Assembly: GCA_038501785.1 (NCBI GenBank)
Contig: JBAMJR010000189.1
Coordinates: 4,548,501 to 4,612,500 of the forward strand
Origin: Myoxocephalus aenaeus
Taxonomy: Eukaryota > Chordata > Actinopteri > Perciformes > Cottidae
Reading direction: 5' to 3'
Length of the DNA stretch: 64,000 bases
Shown here: positions 11,811 to 25,800 of the stretch, one piece after another
How positions within the stretch are numbered: the stretch's first letter is position 1
How the letters are laid out: the number at the start of each line of letters is the position of its first letter
Notes under the pieces: generated by a model
The model's input: the letters and a program-made list of their open reading frames with translations, nothing else
The model's database searches: none
Told to the model about the DNA's origin: nothing
Position numbers and translations under genes: made by a program

Positions 11811-12140
11811 CTTCTACATAAATGGAAGACACCTGGCCACTGGCATTGATCCCCACAACAATTTGATTCAGACAGCAAAGGCAGGACGGCGGTGATGATG
11901 CGGAGCCTCTCAACGCTGATTCTCAATGCTGATTGGCTGACGCAACTTTGCGATTTTTTTCAAATGCTCTGTTCGCCCCAGGTCAAACGCGCTATTTGCG
12001 CCGCATCAAACGCGTCGCCTGGCGGAAAAAAACGCAACCTATGGCATCTGTGCATTCACTTTGCATGTAATCTGGTCCGTGTTAAATTCGCGCTGCGTTT
12101 GGTGTGAGCACGGCATCACTCACGCTCACTCCCAGCATGC

Positions 12141-12143
<3 letters not shown>

Positions 12144-12213
<70 letters not shown>

Positions 12214-12227
12214 GGAGGGAGGGAGAG

Positions 12228-12273
<46 letters not shown>

Positions 12274-12283
12274 GAGAGGGAGG

Positions 12284-12343
<60 letters not shown>

Positions 12344-12379
12344 AGAGAGAGAGAGAGGGGGAGAGAGAGAGAGGGAGGG

Positions 12380-12418
<39 letters not shown>
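12144..12418 (+). repeat. Long GA microsatellite upstream of ppp4r4
   Basis: About 275 bases of GAGA with scattered GGGA interruptions. It ends about 350 bases before the ppp4r4 start codon. It is a strand-asymmetric purine tract able to form triplex DNA. All open frames here are repeat artefacts. Confidence 0.93.
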
Positions 12419-12421
<3 letters not shown>

Positions 12422-12479
12422 TCTCTGACAGAAGCTCTCACTGAAATCAACTCGGGGATTTTATGCAACAGATGTTCGT

Positions 12480-12770
12480 CAGAAAAGTGGAGATTGGACC
12501 GAACCGCCCGCGGCCAGGAGGACTCGGTGTGCGCCGAACGGAAGAAGGGCCGGCGGGGACTCGGACACTTTGAGTCTCGGACCGGTCGCCACATTTGTAG
12601 ATGAGCGAATATTTGTTATATCATTAGATTTGTGAACGGAGTCTGGCGGAACGGGCAGAGCGAGCAGTGCCCGCCTCTCTCCTCCTCTCATCGGGGATGC
12701 TAAGCTCCGGCATCCGCCGCCTGCTCTCCCACTAACAACCAGTGTGACACTGGGACGCTTCCAGTGACAG
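12480..12770 (+). promoter_or_regulatory. Probable ppp4r4 promoter and 5' UTR
   Basis: GC-rich, CpG-containing sequence between the GA tract and the ATG at 12771. No TATA box is evident. I infer a promoter/5' UTR only from its position and composition; the transcription start is not determinable. Confidence 0.45.
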
Positions 12771-13789
12771 ATGTTCTCCAGCAGCAGGATGACTGGGAAC
12801 CAGTCCAGCCTGCTGCACGGACCGCTGGAGGAGCTGCAGGAGCTCGCCTTCATCGAGAGGCCGATCCGCAGGAATCTCAAGGTATTTACACTCTTTATGA
12901 GGATGAGCGTGACGCCACGCGGCTCCTCTTCATGCTGAGCAGCGAGGAAGAGGAGGACGAGGATGATGCTGAGCATGCGACATGTGCAGTGGTAAAGAGG
13001 AGGAAGATGGTGGTGAGAATGAGTCAGGAGGAGGAAGAGGAGCCAGAGGGGAGACCCGCTATCTGCGCAGCATGACGCAGTTTCTGCCTGTCTGTCTGCC
13101 TGCCCGTCTCACTGCAGACAGACAGACAGACAGACAGACAGACAGCTAGTATCTCCTGTGCTTCTGTCACATACATCTATAATCATCACACAAAATATGC
13201 TGGAAACTATTTTGATAATCAATAATTGAAAGTTATTGTTAAACGGATATTTAACATCTTTAACGTAACAGCTTTCATCATCTATAATCAGTTTATAATA
13301 TAATATATTAATGTTCAGTGTTTGTTATAACTTGAAAACATATCTTTTATTGTTATAACTATATTTGTCTTTATTATATTATAAACAGCAACAACACTGA
13401 TGGAGGAGTTATTAATAAACAACCAGTTATATTATATACACTGATTATACCTGATAAATACTCATATTCACTGTTTTTAACGGATGTATGAATCATTACT
13501 GAGTTAATAATGAACCATCAGTGATGATAAAAGAAAAATCATCTTTTCATATGTTTCAACTCCTTAATGATTAATATGAGTCACAATTATGATTAAATAC
13601 TTTTCTATAACTCAAAATGGGCGGGGCTCTCCTCTCACTGTGTGGGTGGAAGGGCGGGGCTTCCTGTTGATGACGTCAGGGGCGGAGTCTGTGGGTCCTC
13701 TTATGGGTGAAACCCCGACGTCATGATGACGCAGTCACACACCCCCATTTCGCCCTACGCACGCACACACCCACACACCCACACACACA

Positions 13790-13872
<83 letters not shown>

Positions 13873-16800
13873 GTACTGTACTCGCTACTGACTTTCTCTG
13901 GTGTTTTTGATGAAGTTGGACTCTTTGAGAAATCATAGTGTTGAAGCTCCAGGTGGTCCAGGTGATTCACAGGGTTCAGGGGGGTCAGGTGTTTTTTCTG
14001 TTCACATTGTGGATTATAGAACTGGATTAGAAGATTAGATCAGAGTTTTTAAATGTGATGTTTACTGTTGGTGTCAGTCAGAGGTATAGAAGTACGAACA
14101 TGCCTCTTTACCTTAAAACACACCTGTGAACATGGTGATGACACACATATGTCAACTATAAATAGAGGTATGGAGATGGTTATGAACTAAAAGACTGTTA
14201 CAATCTGTGTGTTTTATTATCATAATTCATCTTTGATCTAAAAACTGAATGTGTTTGTTGTTTCAGACCGCAGAGGAGATTGATCAGCTGACTGTGGATG
14301 AAGACCTGAATGACATCGAGAGAGCCGTCTACCTGCTCAGGTAAGAGCTGAACACCTGTTCAGATAAGAGTTGAACGTAAGAGCTGAATACCTGCTCAGG
14401 TAAGAGCTGAATAACTGAACACCTGAATACCTGTTCAGGTAAGACATTTGTTTTAAATAGATGACAATTCAAGTAGTTGGCCAGCATGAAATGTTGGGTT
14501 TCCATCCTCGTCTTATAAACACTACATTTAATAAAAAAGTAAACTTATACGTGAAAGCTGAGCTCCCATTGGCTCCTTTCGTGAAATGGACTCAGACATT
14601 TTTTTTCTGATCCAGCAGCAGGGACTCATTTCGGGTTAGGACTCATTTCGGGTTAGGACTCTTATCAGGTTAGGACTCATGACCGGTTAGGTATGATATT
14701 GGGTTAGGGCTCATATCGGGCCCCACCATCCCAACAAAATTGTAACAAAATGGTCCATACTGAATGTTTATTGAAATAACTTTTTGTGATTCCTCCATCT
14801 GTGCTTTTTCAAATAATAGAATTAAAAAAAAATTGCAATCACTTCTAAGTAAACCAGATTACTCCATCAGTCAAAAACTAATAAAATGTGCAATCACTTT
14901 GTTAGAACAATGCAAATAAAGTTGTGTCTAATATTTGGCAAAAATATATATCTTATTGTGGCTCCAATGAACGTGTTTTGCACTGAAGATCTTTTTAAGA
15001 AAATAACAATAACGTGCAACCTGTGCAAAACTAAACAGAATGAGTGCAGATGTGTGAGCCATCACGTTGTATCAGTATTAGTGGCTGCAGTGAGCTGCTT
15101 TCCTCTACAAATATTTTTAAAACAGGGTTGTAGACTTGATACGGCCGCTCTCAATTCATGCTCAATGTTGAGCTTAGATCTGTATTCTGTTTTTAGAGAC
15201 GCAACAGCAGAAAAGACCTCACGGAGAGATCTCACAGAGAAGATCGGCTTTTGGCAAACCGGCAAGAATCTTAGCCGTCGCGCATGTGCAACGTAACCTG
15301 TTAACGGCGTAACGTAAAAATTTCGCCATGTATTTATTAATGACGTTTTATGTCCGTGTACTTTGTACTTTTGTACTATGTGAAGTTCTCATGTAGTTGA
15401 TAGGGAGAGTGGTCGTCCTGAAACCACAAGGTAGCCGGTTCGATCCCTGATCTCCCCATAGTTTGCATGTTGAAGTGTCCTTGAGCACGACACTGAACCC
15501 CCAGTTGAACCCCGGGCGCTTCACAGCAGCACACTGCTCCTTAATTACTAAGGATGGGTAAAATGCAGATAATAATTTCCCCATCGTAGGATTAATAAAA
15601 AGAAATTCAGCATTTCCCCCCCGCGCCCCACGGTTTGAGAACCACTGGGTGAGGGTTAGGGTGAAGTTTTGAGTGAGGGTTAGGGTTAGGGCGAGGGGTC
15701 AGATGTGGAGTCTGTTTTTTAATCCATGAATAGTATATTGAGTACTGTTCTCTCTGTCATTCCTCTGGTTGTCAGTGTGGGTCAGGAGGTGCAGAGAGCG
15801 AGCGTCATCAGTAACCTGCCAAGCCTCGTTCGTCAGAATCCAGCCGAGACTTTCCGTCGGGTCGTACCAAAGGTTCGGGTACGTACACAGTCAGTCAGAC
15901 ATAGTCATGTGAGTGCTGTCAGTACGACGGGTGGGTAGTAAGTGGACAGCCATTATGGGAAATAACAGGTCTGTTGTCCAGGTGTGTCATTCAGGTAACC
16001 TGTCCTGTCTGTCTGACTCAGGAGGTCCTGAACGGAGCCGGAGCAGAGATCCAGCTAGCAGCGGCGGCCTCGTTCTTAACCGTCCTGCAGGACGACATCA
16101 TCCTGATCCACACGCACACCTTCTCCATCCTGAAGACCGTCCTGCTGCACCTGAACCACCGAGACACAGGTTACACCACCTGAACCACATGAACCACATA
16201 AACCACCTAAACAGCTTGAACCACATAAACCACCTAAACCAGCGGTCCACAATCTTTTTGCACCACGGACCGGTTTCATGTAAGACAATATTTTCACGGA
16301 CCGGCCTTCACGCTTTGGGCGATTAAATATGACGTAATAAACATGATGTAATAAATATGACAATCATACGACCGGCATAAAGACAAATATAAAGTGCATA
16401 AAAATACAACTCATCATTACGCCGAATTAGTGGGAGCCCTGAGCCTGTTTCTCTGCAACGAGCAGGTCCCATCTTAAACCTTTAGTCCAGTCTACTCCGT
16501 AACTTAAACATTTAGTCCAGACATTGATGCTTACGTTGCTATTGACATTAATGTTGACGTTGATGCTTACGTTGTTGTTGACATTAATGTTGACGTTGAT
16601 GCTAACGTTGTTATTGACATTAATGTTGACGTTGATGCTTACGTTGTTATTGACATTATTGTTGACATGTGTCTTTGACAGTGGTGAGCAACGCGTGGTT
16701 GGAGACCCTGCTGTCGGCCATCAACGCTCTCCCCAAAGAGACCATCAAACAGGAGGTATGATCAAGGTTATTGATTAATACCTTTCACCAGGATTATTAA

Positions 16801-19800
16801 TTAGTATTAAAATAGTAAAAGTACAACATTATAACATCACTCAATGCAGGTAACTAGATATGGGACATGAAAGGCCCATCTTATCTCTCTACCTGTCTCT
16901 GTCTCTTACCTCTCTCCCTCTTTACCTGTCTCTCTCTTTACCTGTCTCTTTCCTATTAACCCACTGGTTCTCAACTGGTCTGGCTGTGGGACCCACCATC
17001 ACCCCTGAATGACAAGCCGCGACCCAAATCGAAGAAAATGTTCAACTTGAAAAGATGGTGCATTTTTAACCTGAGATGGTACAGGGTATAACAGTATGCA
17101 CGAAAAAAAATTGTTCGAAAAATGTCCTTTTACACTCAATTAAAAAACTAAAAGTGCATCTTAAGGACACAACATGCATAACAATTCAATAACTTCAGCC
17201 TTTTTTAACAGACTCAACAGCTTTCATGCACAAACATGAAGTAAAAAAGTCCAGAAGTCCAGGGGGGTATTTTTCGTACCTGGTTCACTGAGTTAGCCGG
17301 ATAATTTTCAGGATAAGATGACGTAGGTCAGGCTTTTCGGTTCTTCGAAGCAAGTTTAGATAAATTACCATAGCAACACATCAAAATCCCTTAATGAAGC
17401 CGCTTCCAGCGCTCCTTCAGCGCTCCAGCAGCAGTTTGATTCAGCCACAGCAGGACGACGATGATGCCGGGCGGAGCTTCTCAACGGCGTTTGGCTTTCG
17501 CAACTTTTCGCCTCTATCGCGGCGCCCGGCGGAAAAATTTGCTTTACTCGCCGGGCACCGCGTCTGTGTATTGACTTAACATGTAATCTATTCGCGCGAA
17601 TATTTCGCAACTCTTTTGGTGTGAAAACGGCATAACAGACCTGAGTCTGGATGAATTCATACTGGGAGAACTGGGATGTGTTTTGCTTCTGACAACTCTC
17701 TCAAAGTCTGGAGTTATAGTAGACAAGGCCACTCTGTGGTCATAGTAGTGAGTAGTGACATCATAGTAGTGTAGTCGTCTAGTGAGGTCATAGTAGTGAG
17801 TAGTGACATCATAGTAGTGTAGTCGTCTAGTGAGGTCATAGTAGTGAGTAGTGACATCATAGTAGTGTAGTCGTCTAGTGAGGTCATAGTAGTGAGTAGT
17901 GACATCATAGTAGTGTAGTCGTCTAGTGAGGTCATAGTAGTGAGTAGTGAGGTCATAGTATTGTAGTAGTGAGCAGTGAGGTCATAGTAGTGTAGTAGTG
18001 AGGTCATGCTCAATGTCCAGTCGTCTATCCCTGGCTTTAGTCTTCAGCTGAATCAGAGCTGAGAAGCCACACCCACAGAGACAGGTATTGCTGAATGGCA
18101 GGAGGGCTTTTACTGCTCGAGTGACAGGTAAGGGTCCTCGCTCATGATGTTGCTGCACCAGAACGATGTCACTCCTCCTCTCCGGCGCGAATGAAGCAAA
18201 TGATCACAAATAGTTCGGCGAGTAAACTCACGGAAGTAAAGCGTGGTGCGAACGCAGCGTTAAGGAGTGTGAACAGACGGCACTCCACTGCATACAAAAT
18301 AACTCTCATATCTCTCTGTACCTGTCTGTCTGTCTTTTTCACTGCAGGTGCTGAACCCTCTCCTCTATCAGTCTCAGCTGTCTCACTCTCTTCAGGCTCG
18401 TCTGGCTAGCTGTCGCATATTAGGAAAAGTCGCTTGCAAGTTCGACACTCACATGTGAGCTGCAGTACTACTGTACTATTACTGTAGTACTACAAGCTGT
18501 GTACAGTGATACTACACACTCACACACACACTGTGTACAGTGATACTACACTCACTACACACACTGTGTGCTGTGGTAGCACACACAGACACACACACAC
18601 ATGCTAACAGGTGTGTGTGCTCCTGTGTATCAGAGTGAAGAAGGAGCTGCTGCCTCTGGCCCGGTCCTTGTGTCAGGACGAGGAGTTGGAGGTTCGAGCT
18701 TGCATGTGCCGTCAGCTTGAGAGCATCTCCAGAGCAACGGGGTAAACATCACAAACACTGAAGCAAACACCAAGCAGACCTCCTGCTGTGGGCTCACAGC
18801 TTGTCTCCTGTCCTGCAGGGTGGAGGACACCAGGACGGAGCTGCTTCCTGAACTGGTGGAGCTCGCCCGAGATGAGGAGAGCAGCGTCCGCCTGGCCGCC
18901 TTCGACACCATCATCAACCTGATGGATATGATGGACGCTGGTGAGTCGCCAGGCTGAGCTGTGGTCTCAGACTAGAGTTAGATATGTACGTACTTGTGCA
19001 GATCTCAATCCATTCTAAAGTCCCCCCTCTCTAAACACCACCTTAAAACCCCTTAAAACCTCCTTCTTCTCAGATGATAGACTGCATGTCGTGGTTCCCA
19101 TGGTGATGTCCGTGTGCGAGGTGTCATCGCAGCCGGACGAAGACGCTGTGGCGTCTTTGTCGTTCCAGTTTGGGAAGGTCTGCAGCGGACTGGCAGGTGA
19201 GACTGTGTCCTGATGTCACACAGAAGAGGCAGGATGAGAAACAGCAGAGTTAAGTTCTGCTGAACTAAGCAGAATGAGTTCACGTTTAGGTGCCGGGGGG
19301 TTGAGGGGCTAGGCTGGTCCTCTCACAGCAGGAGGGCCACCTCACAGCTGGAGGGCCCGGTCACCTCACAGCTGGAGGGCCCGGTCACCTCACAGCAGGA
19401 GGGTCACCTCACAGCTGGAGGGCCCGGTCACCTCACAGTGGGAGGGTGAGGGTTTGAACCCAGAGCTTCTCTTCAAGTTTGAGTGCAGAACTATGAGTTC
19501 TGCACTCAAACTTGTCTCTGGTGAAGGACTGTGTCTCTGATGAGGTCTCTGATGAGTAACTGGGTCGCTGATGAGGGTCTCTGATGAGAGTCTCTGATGA
19601 GGGTCTCTGATGAGAGTCTCTGATGAGAGTCTCTGATGAGGGTCTCTGATGAGAGTCTCTGATGAGAGTCTCTGATGAGGGTCTCTGATGAGGGTCTCTG
19701 ATGAGAGTCTCTGATGAGAGTCTCTGATGAGGGTCTCTGACAGTGGCGGCCGGCCCATAGAGGGCAACTGGGCTTGGCCCCACCAACCTTGAGCTACCAA

Positions 19801-22800
19801 CATTTTTAAATATAAAAAAAATATACAAATTGTCTATATTTGTGTTTTTGAGCTATGGAATATACCCAGTAATATTTTTTAAATAGGATATCTGCGCCAA
19901 ATATAGGCTTTTCCTGCTTGTCCTGCTCTGCTCATGCAGCTCTGAGCTGCATGTCTGTGATGCTCATGCACGTCCTCTCTGCTCCAGTACGTCTCTAATG
20001 CTCGTCCACGTCGTGGGGCTCAAGCGATTCTGCCCAAGGAAGACGGGTCTAATACGCAGTTTAGCCAATCACTGATTAAAGAAATAAATGAATGACATAC
20101 AATTCATCCAATCAGCGCCCTAAAAAAGACTTCTGGGAGGGCAATTCTCATCAAGCCCAAGGCTGCGCGTTCCCGTGTCTCTGTCTCCTCGGGCAGACGA
20201 GGCGTGCGCCACCCATGATAAACATGACAGCAGCGAGCAGGAGCCACTGGTCTTCACAGAAAACATTAACTCTGTATAATCTCTCCTTCAACACCCGTTT
20301 GAGAGAAGACCTTTGGCTGAGAAACTACAGGTAAAACACCTGGTCCCAGATCAACCGGACTGGTGGAACGACCGGTCCGAAAAGCAATGCAGATTTCTTC
20401 CTGTGCCTGAGCCGATTTAAATACTTCTTTTACACTACTGTGTAATGTTGCACAATACTAAAAAGGTAGCGCGGTACCTGTACGTTAAAAACGATATGAT
20501 TTTGCATATTTTTAGTATCGATACTTTATTTAAATAGCGCGGATCAGAGCACACTCCCTGCTCTCTCTCTCTCTCTCATACAGAGACGGGCTCAAGGGGG
20601 CGGGGCTGCAGCGCGCGCCTCACAGAGTGTGATCGCTGGGGAGACATGCACGAGCCGTGCTGACCGTCTCGGCTTGTTGGAACAAAGCTCTCCCAGTTGA
20701 TATTATGATGATATGATGACGTGTAATCCAGTAAAGCAGCAGTTTGTAGAATTCAACAGTTTCTGAGTGGAGTCCCAATCAGGCAACCTGATGCTTGTGT
20801 CTATTCTTTTTTTATATATATATATATTGTTTATAGTTTGAAGTTAAAAAGTTTGAAGCTGTAGTTTGAAGTCAAGTGTTTTGTATTTATTTATTTATAT
20901 TTAAAGTATACTTTAAATAGTTAATATATTGTTCAATTTGAAGAAAAAATCTGCCTTGGCAATAACAAAGTACGGTTCAGGCACCATTTAGGCACCGGTA
21001 TCGTTTTAAAAGTATCGTTTTAGCACCGGTATCGGGAAGAAAAAAAAAACGATGCCCATCCCTAATTATAATATACTGAATTGTATTAATAAGATGTCCT
21101 TATTATGTCAAAGTTATTATTTAACTGCAAAGTAGTAATGCGTGATACCTTTTTTTGCATTGAATCATACTGGGATTAGATGGCCCCACCAAAAAAAATT
21201 GCCACCAGCCACTGGTCTCTGATGAGGGTGGTTGTGTTGCAGGCTCTCTGTCAGACGAGGAGAAGGGCCGGCTGCTGCAGAGATTTAAGGTGCTGTGTGT
21301 CGCTGGTTTGCAGACTGAAGGGAACCAGACTGACTGCCACGAGTCCACGCTGATCCGCTGCAACTGCTGCTACAACCTGCCGGTACGATCAGATTTGAGT
21401 TCACTATTCAGTCCTCCAGACGGCTGGTGTCACTTCCTGTTTGCTCCCTCTCCAGGCCATGGTGGTGTTTGCTGACTCGGCTCACTTCCTGTCAGAGCTC
21501 TACCCGTCTTTCTCCAGTCTTTGCTGTGACCCACAAGTCAGCGTTCGACGAAGTGCTGCAGCCAGTTTCCACCAGGTCAGATCACGTGAACTATCCGCAT
21601 CCTGATGATATGTCCATTGTTTAGTCTCATCACCATCTTAAGTTTGATTATAGGGTCATTAAAGTCTAAGGGTCCAATTCCACTTTTGTTAAATGATGCA
21701 TAATCTCTGCCCAAGGGCCAAAGGGGTTATATTTAGTCTCTTGATTAATCAGAGATGTTTTTCGGACATGACAAGATTCAAAGTGATCAAACTGTTGACT
21801 CCCCCAAGATGATCATTATAACAGTTGATAGTTTGTCACATGATTGGCCTTCCTGTCAGGTGGTGAAGCTGCTCGGCTCAAACGTCCAGCTGGTCCACAA
21901 AGAATTCCTGGCTTTACTGCAGGATGAAGCTCTTGAGGTGAGTTCATGGGAATGTTGTTTAGTCTTTCTATCTCTCTCCTTTAATTATTCATTTTGTATT
22001 CGTTTAGATATGTTTTGTTGATGTGCCCACTTTGCAGCACATGCTTGTGTTATCGTGCACACTTGTAGGACTCCTCACCAGGCAGACGCATAGATCCACA
22101 CATCCCAATGCACAGAACGTTTCTCAGCCCAGACCAAGCACACATACAAGTTCTTCAGAACCTGTATGCAGCTGTTTCTTTCAAATGTTGGTTTTCAGAT
22201 GTCAGTTTCACATACCAGAGCTTTGATTGTTGTTTTTCAGGTGTTGGACGCTCTAATGAATCACCTGGAGGAAACTCTGGAGGCAGTTCTTTCCAGAGGA
22301 GAGAACCTGGTGCTGGACAACAAGGTGAGAAAACCAATCTCCAGCACTTTCATGATATTTAACCTGGGTTAATCTGTCTCCTAGTTTTTCTGGTACCTTT
22401 TTCATATCTGTTGCCTCTGTAATCTTGGTTCTCTTATGTCCTCTGATTCTTCTACGTTCCCCTGCGGTTTACGTGTTTCCTCATCAGTTCCCAGAGCTGC
22501 TGTCGGCTCTGCTGTTAGCGGAGCAGAAGGTTGGATTGTCTCTGCGTTGGCGGCTGCATGAGAAGCTGCTGCAGCGCTACAGCTGTCTGGCCAGACTGCT
22601 GCCTGGAGAACTGCTGCACCAGAACTTCTCCATCCGCATCTTCACCATCCTCACCACTAATGTCAGCACTGCAAGACACGGCTCAATACAACAAGTAAAC
22701 CAGTGAACAGGCAGGTAACTCCCCCTGCGGTTCTTGGTGTTGCAGAAGGTGTTGCCGGTTCAGAGAGAGGCGGCTCGGACGTTCTGCATATTCCTGCGTT

Positions 22801-25800
22801 ACAACCACAAACATGAGCAGCGTCAGGAGATGATGGAGCGACTGATCCAAGGTCAGCATACTGTGGTCCTTCGGTCTCAGGTACTCTGAGTGTATGAACA
22901 CTCTCATGTATGAACACCAGTGGCGTCCCTAGGCTAAAACATCCGGGGCTAAAGCCCCGGATGTTTTTTAATTAGCCCCGAATATTACTTTTCAAAAAAA
23001 AAGAAAATACGTCATTCACCCAAAACAGCGGCGTCAGGCAGCAGGCGCACTTGCAGTGTGCGCCAGTGTGCGCCAGTGTGCGCCCCCCTATTATACAAGT
23101 CGTCATTTAAGTTTCTCTTTCCTATAGAACCGGTCTACACCTTGTTCTGTTATTAAACAAACTAAACGGACGTATTTTATTGATCTTATCCACATGACAG
23201 CATGTCATTTCTGTCTCTAAATGGTCGCGTTAACACTTATCCTCTGCTCTGCATCGCGCACGGCGGAGTTCCACCGCGATGCGCACAGACACGTGCGCGC
23301 GCACACACAGGTGAGCACTGAGCACACAACAGCGGACAGAGAGCGTCGAAAAATATGTCGCGTGAAAAGCAGACCGCTATATCTGCGTTTTAAACGCTCC
23401 CAGGGTGAAGATGGCAACAGCAGCTCTCCTGTGAGGAACAACCGGAGTTCTCCTCGCACCGGAGCAGCTCTCCTGCTCAGGTGAAAGAGACAAAGTGCTC
23501 GTGTCTTCTACCAACAATGAGCTGCTGGCTTCACACATTACAAAAGTACAAAGTACACGGACATAAAACTAAGTCATTAATAAATACATGGAGAAATGCC
23601 TGTACTTTCGGGTAAATGGTTACGCCGTTAACAGGTTACGCTTGCGCATGCGCGACTCCCTTATTTTTTGGCGTTTTGCCAGAAGTCTCCGTGACGTCCT
23701 TTCTGCTGCTGCGTATCTCAAAACAGAAAACAGATCTCAACGTTGAGCATGAATTGTATCAAATCTACAACCCTGTTTTATAAAGATGTGTAGAGGAAAG
23801 CAGCTCACTGCAGCCACTAATACTGATGCAACCTGATGCTCACATATCTGCACTCATTCTGTTTTGTTTGGCAAAAAAAAAAAAATAGCTTATTGTTTTC
23901 CACAAAGAGCTATTTAGTAGTAACTAAATATTAGTATTTTTTTTTGCACAGATACAACTTCCTGTTCATTGATCTAAGTGATTGCAATTAAAACATTAAA
24001 AAAAAATTCTGATGGAGCAATCTGATTTACTTGAAACTTTAAGTGATTGCAATTTTCTTTATTCTGTTATTTATAAAAGCGCAGATGGAATCACAAAATG
24101 TTATTTACAGAAAAAGTTTGAGAACCACTACTTTAAGTGTTTGTGTTGGTTGAGCACTATTAGCATTATTAGCATCTTATGTCTAAATATTATGTTAAAG
24201 AGTATGTAATGTTAAAGAATATGTAAAGAATAAATACATATGAGTATGTAAAGAGCATTAAATGTACAATGTAAACACTGTACATGACAAGATGCATGGT
24301 TCATTAAACATCTCAATGTTTACTGTTGCTGAATGGTTGCTGTTGGTATGTTCAACATGATGAATGGGGCATTTTTGTGCCTGGGCTATTGAGGGAAGTT
24401 TGTGAACATTGCTAGCCTATTTGGTATTAACTGGTAACCATGAAATGCCTCAATTCAATTCAGTCCAGAAGAGCAGGTACCTGTAGGGTATGTGGAGAGT
24501 GTTTCTATGTTTAAAAATTTCGCTGCTTCACTCTTCTGGGCTAAGCCTCAGATGTGTCAAAATCCTAGAGACGCCCCTGATGAACACTGTTCTTAAATCC
24601 ATCAAAACCTCCTGAACGCCCTGCCCTGTCTAAGCTCGGGGACTGCTGCAGTCAGAGAAGACTTAAGATCTGGTGATGAATAATTTCTGTCATATTCATT
24701 GAATGTGCTGTAACTCCGTTACGTTATTCATTCTGGTCACATGACATCTATTGCTTCTGTCCATCCGGGGAGAGGGATCCTCCTCTGTTGCTCTCCCTCA
24801 GGTTTCTTCCCCTTTTTTCCCTGTGAAAGGGTTTTTACTATCTTTATTTGGGGGAGTTTTTCCTGATCCGATGTGAGGTCCCGGGACAGGGATGTTATGT
24901 GTACAGATTGTAAAGCCCTCTGAGGCAAACTTGTATTTGTGATGTTGGGCTGTATAAAATAAACTGAATTTAATTGAATTGAACAGTGTAATAACAGCAG
25001 AACCCTTTGCTGTCAAACTACATTTTGATGGTTTGTCTGGTATTTCAGATCTGGCTCAGGGGAGGAGCTACTGGAATCGCCTGAGGTTCCTTGATGTTTG
25101 TGAAACAGCCTCTGAGATTTTCTCCAGGAAATACTTTAACAAATACTTCCTGATCCCTGCGCTGGAGCTGGTCCACGACCCCGTGGCCAATGTCAGGTAG
25201 ATCTGTCAGTGTACTGTGAGGCAGGTAGAATATGTCTCTCTGGCATCAGATGTGACATACCTGTCTTGTCTATTCACCTGTCTGTCAGGTACAAGCTGTG
25301 CCAGTTGTTGCCTAGATTGCGTTCATCGCTCCGCCTGCCGGCTGACAAACAACTGCTGCAACAGCTCGACTTCTGCGTCCAGAAACTCCTCTGCAGAGAA
25401 AAAGACAAGGACGTAGTGGCCACCATCCGCAAGGTACCTTCTGCACTAACTGAGACCACTTTGTGTAGGTCTAAGATGGATCTATTCTACAGAGACCAGC
25501 ACAGACCCGCTGTCAGAAGACTAGCCTCTCATTCTAAGATGAATCTAATCCCACAGAGACCAGCACAGACCTACTGTCACTTGATGTAGGTCTAAGATAG
25601 ATCTATTCCACAGAGACCAGCACAGACCCGCTGTCAGAAGACTTTCTATAGGTCTAAGATGAATCTAGTCTACAGAGACCAATACAGACCCGCTGTCAGA
25701 AGACTCTCATTCTAAGATGAATCTAGTCCCACAGAGACCAGCACAGACCTACTGTCACTTTCTGTAGGTCTAAGATGGATCTATTCCACAGAGACCAGCA

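Noticed and set aside
12061..12604. Long Arg-Glu or Ser-Leu open frames
   Set aside because: They are translations of the GA microsatellite in several frames and both strands.
15390..15460. Functional tRNA gene
   Set aside because: There is a B box, but the cloverleaf stems do not pair and it is followed by a SINE tail.
17714..18013. Minus-strand 16-residue repeat protein
   Set aside because: It is the 48-bp intronic minisatellite read in frame; no start context or conservation signal.
19535..19740. CRISPR-like array
   Set aside because: Units are contiguous with no unique spacers, and the context is a vertebrate intron.
19390..19828. Minus-strand frames with SSETLIRDPHQR repeats resembling a repeat protein
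   Set aside because: Produced by the 14-bp intronic tandem array; 14 is not a multiple of three, so the same peptide cycles through all frames.
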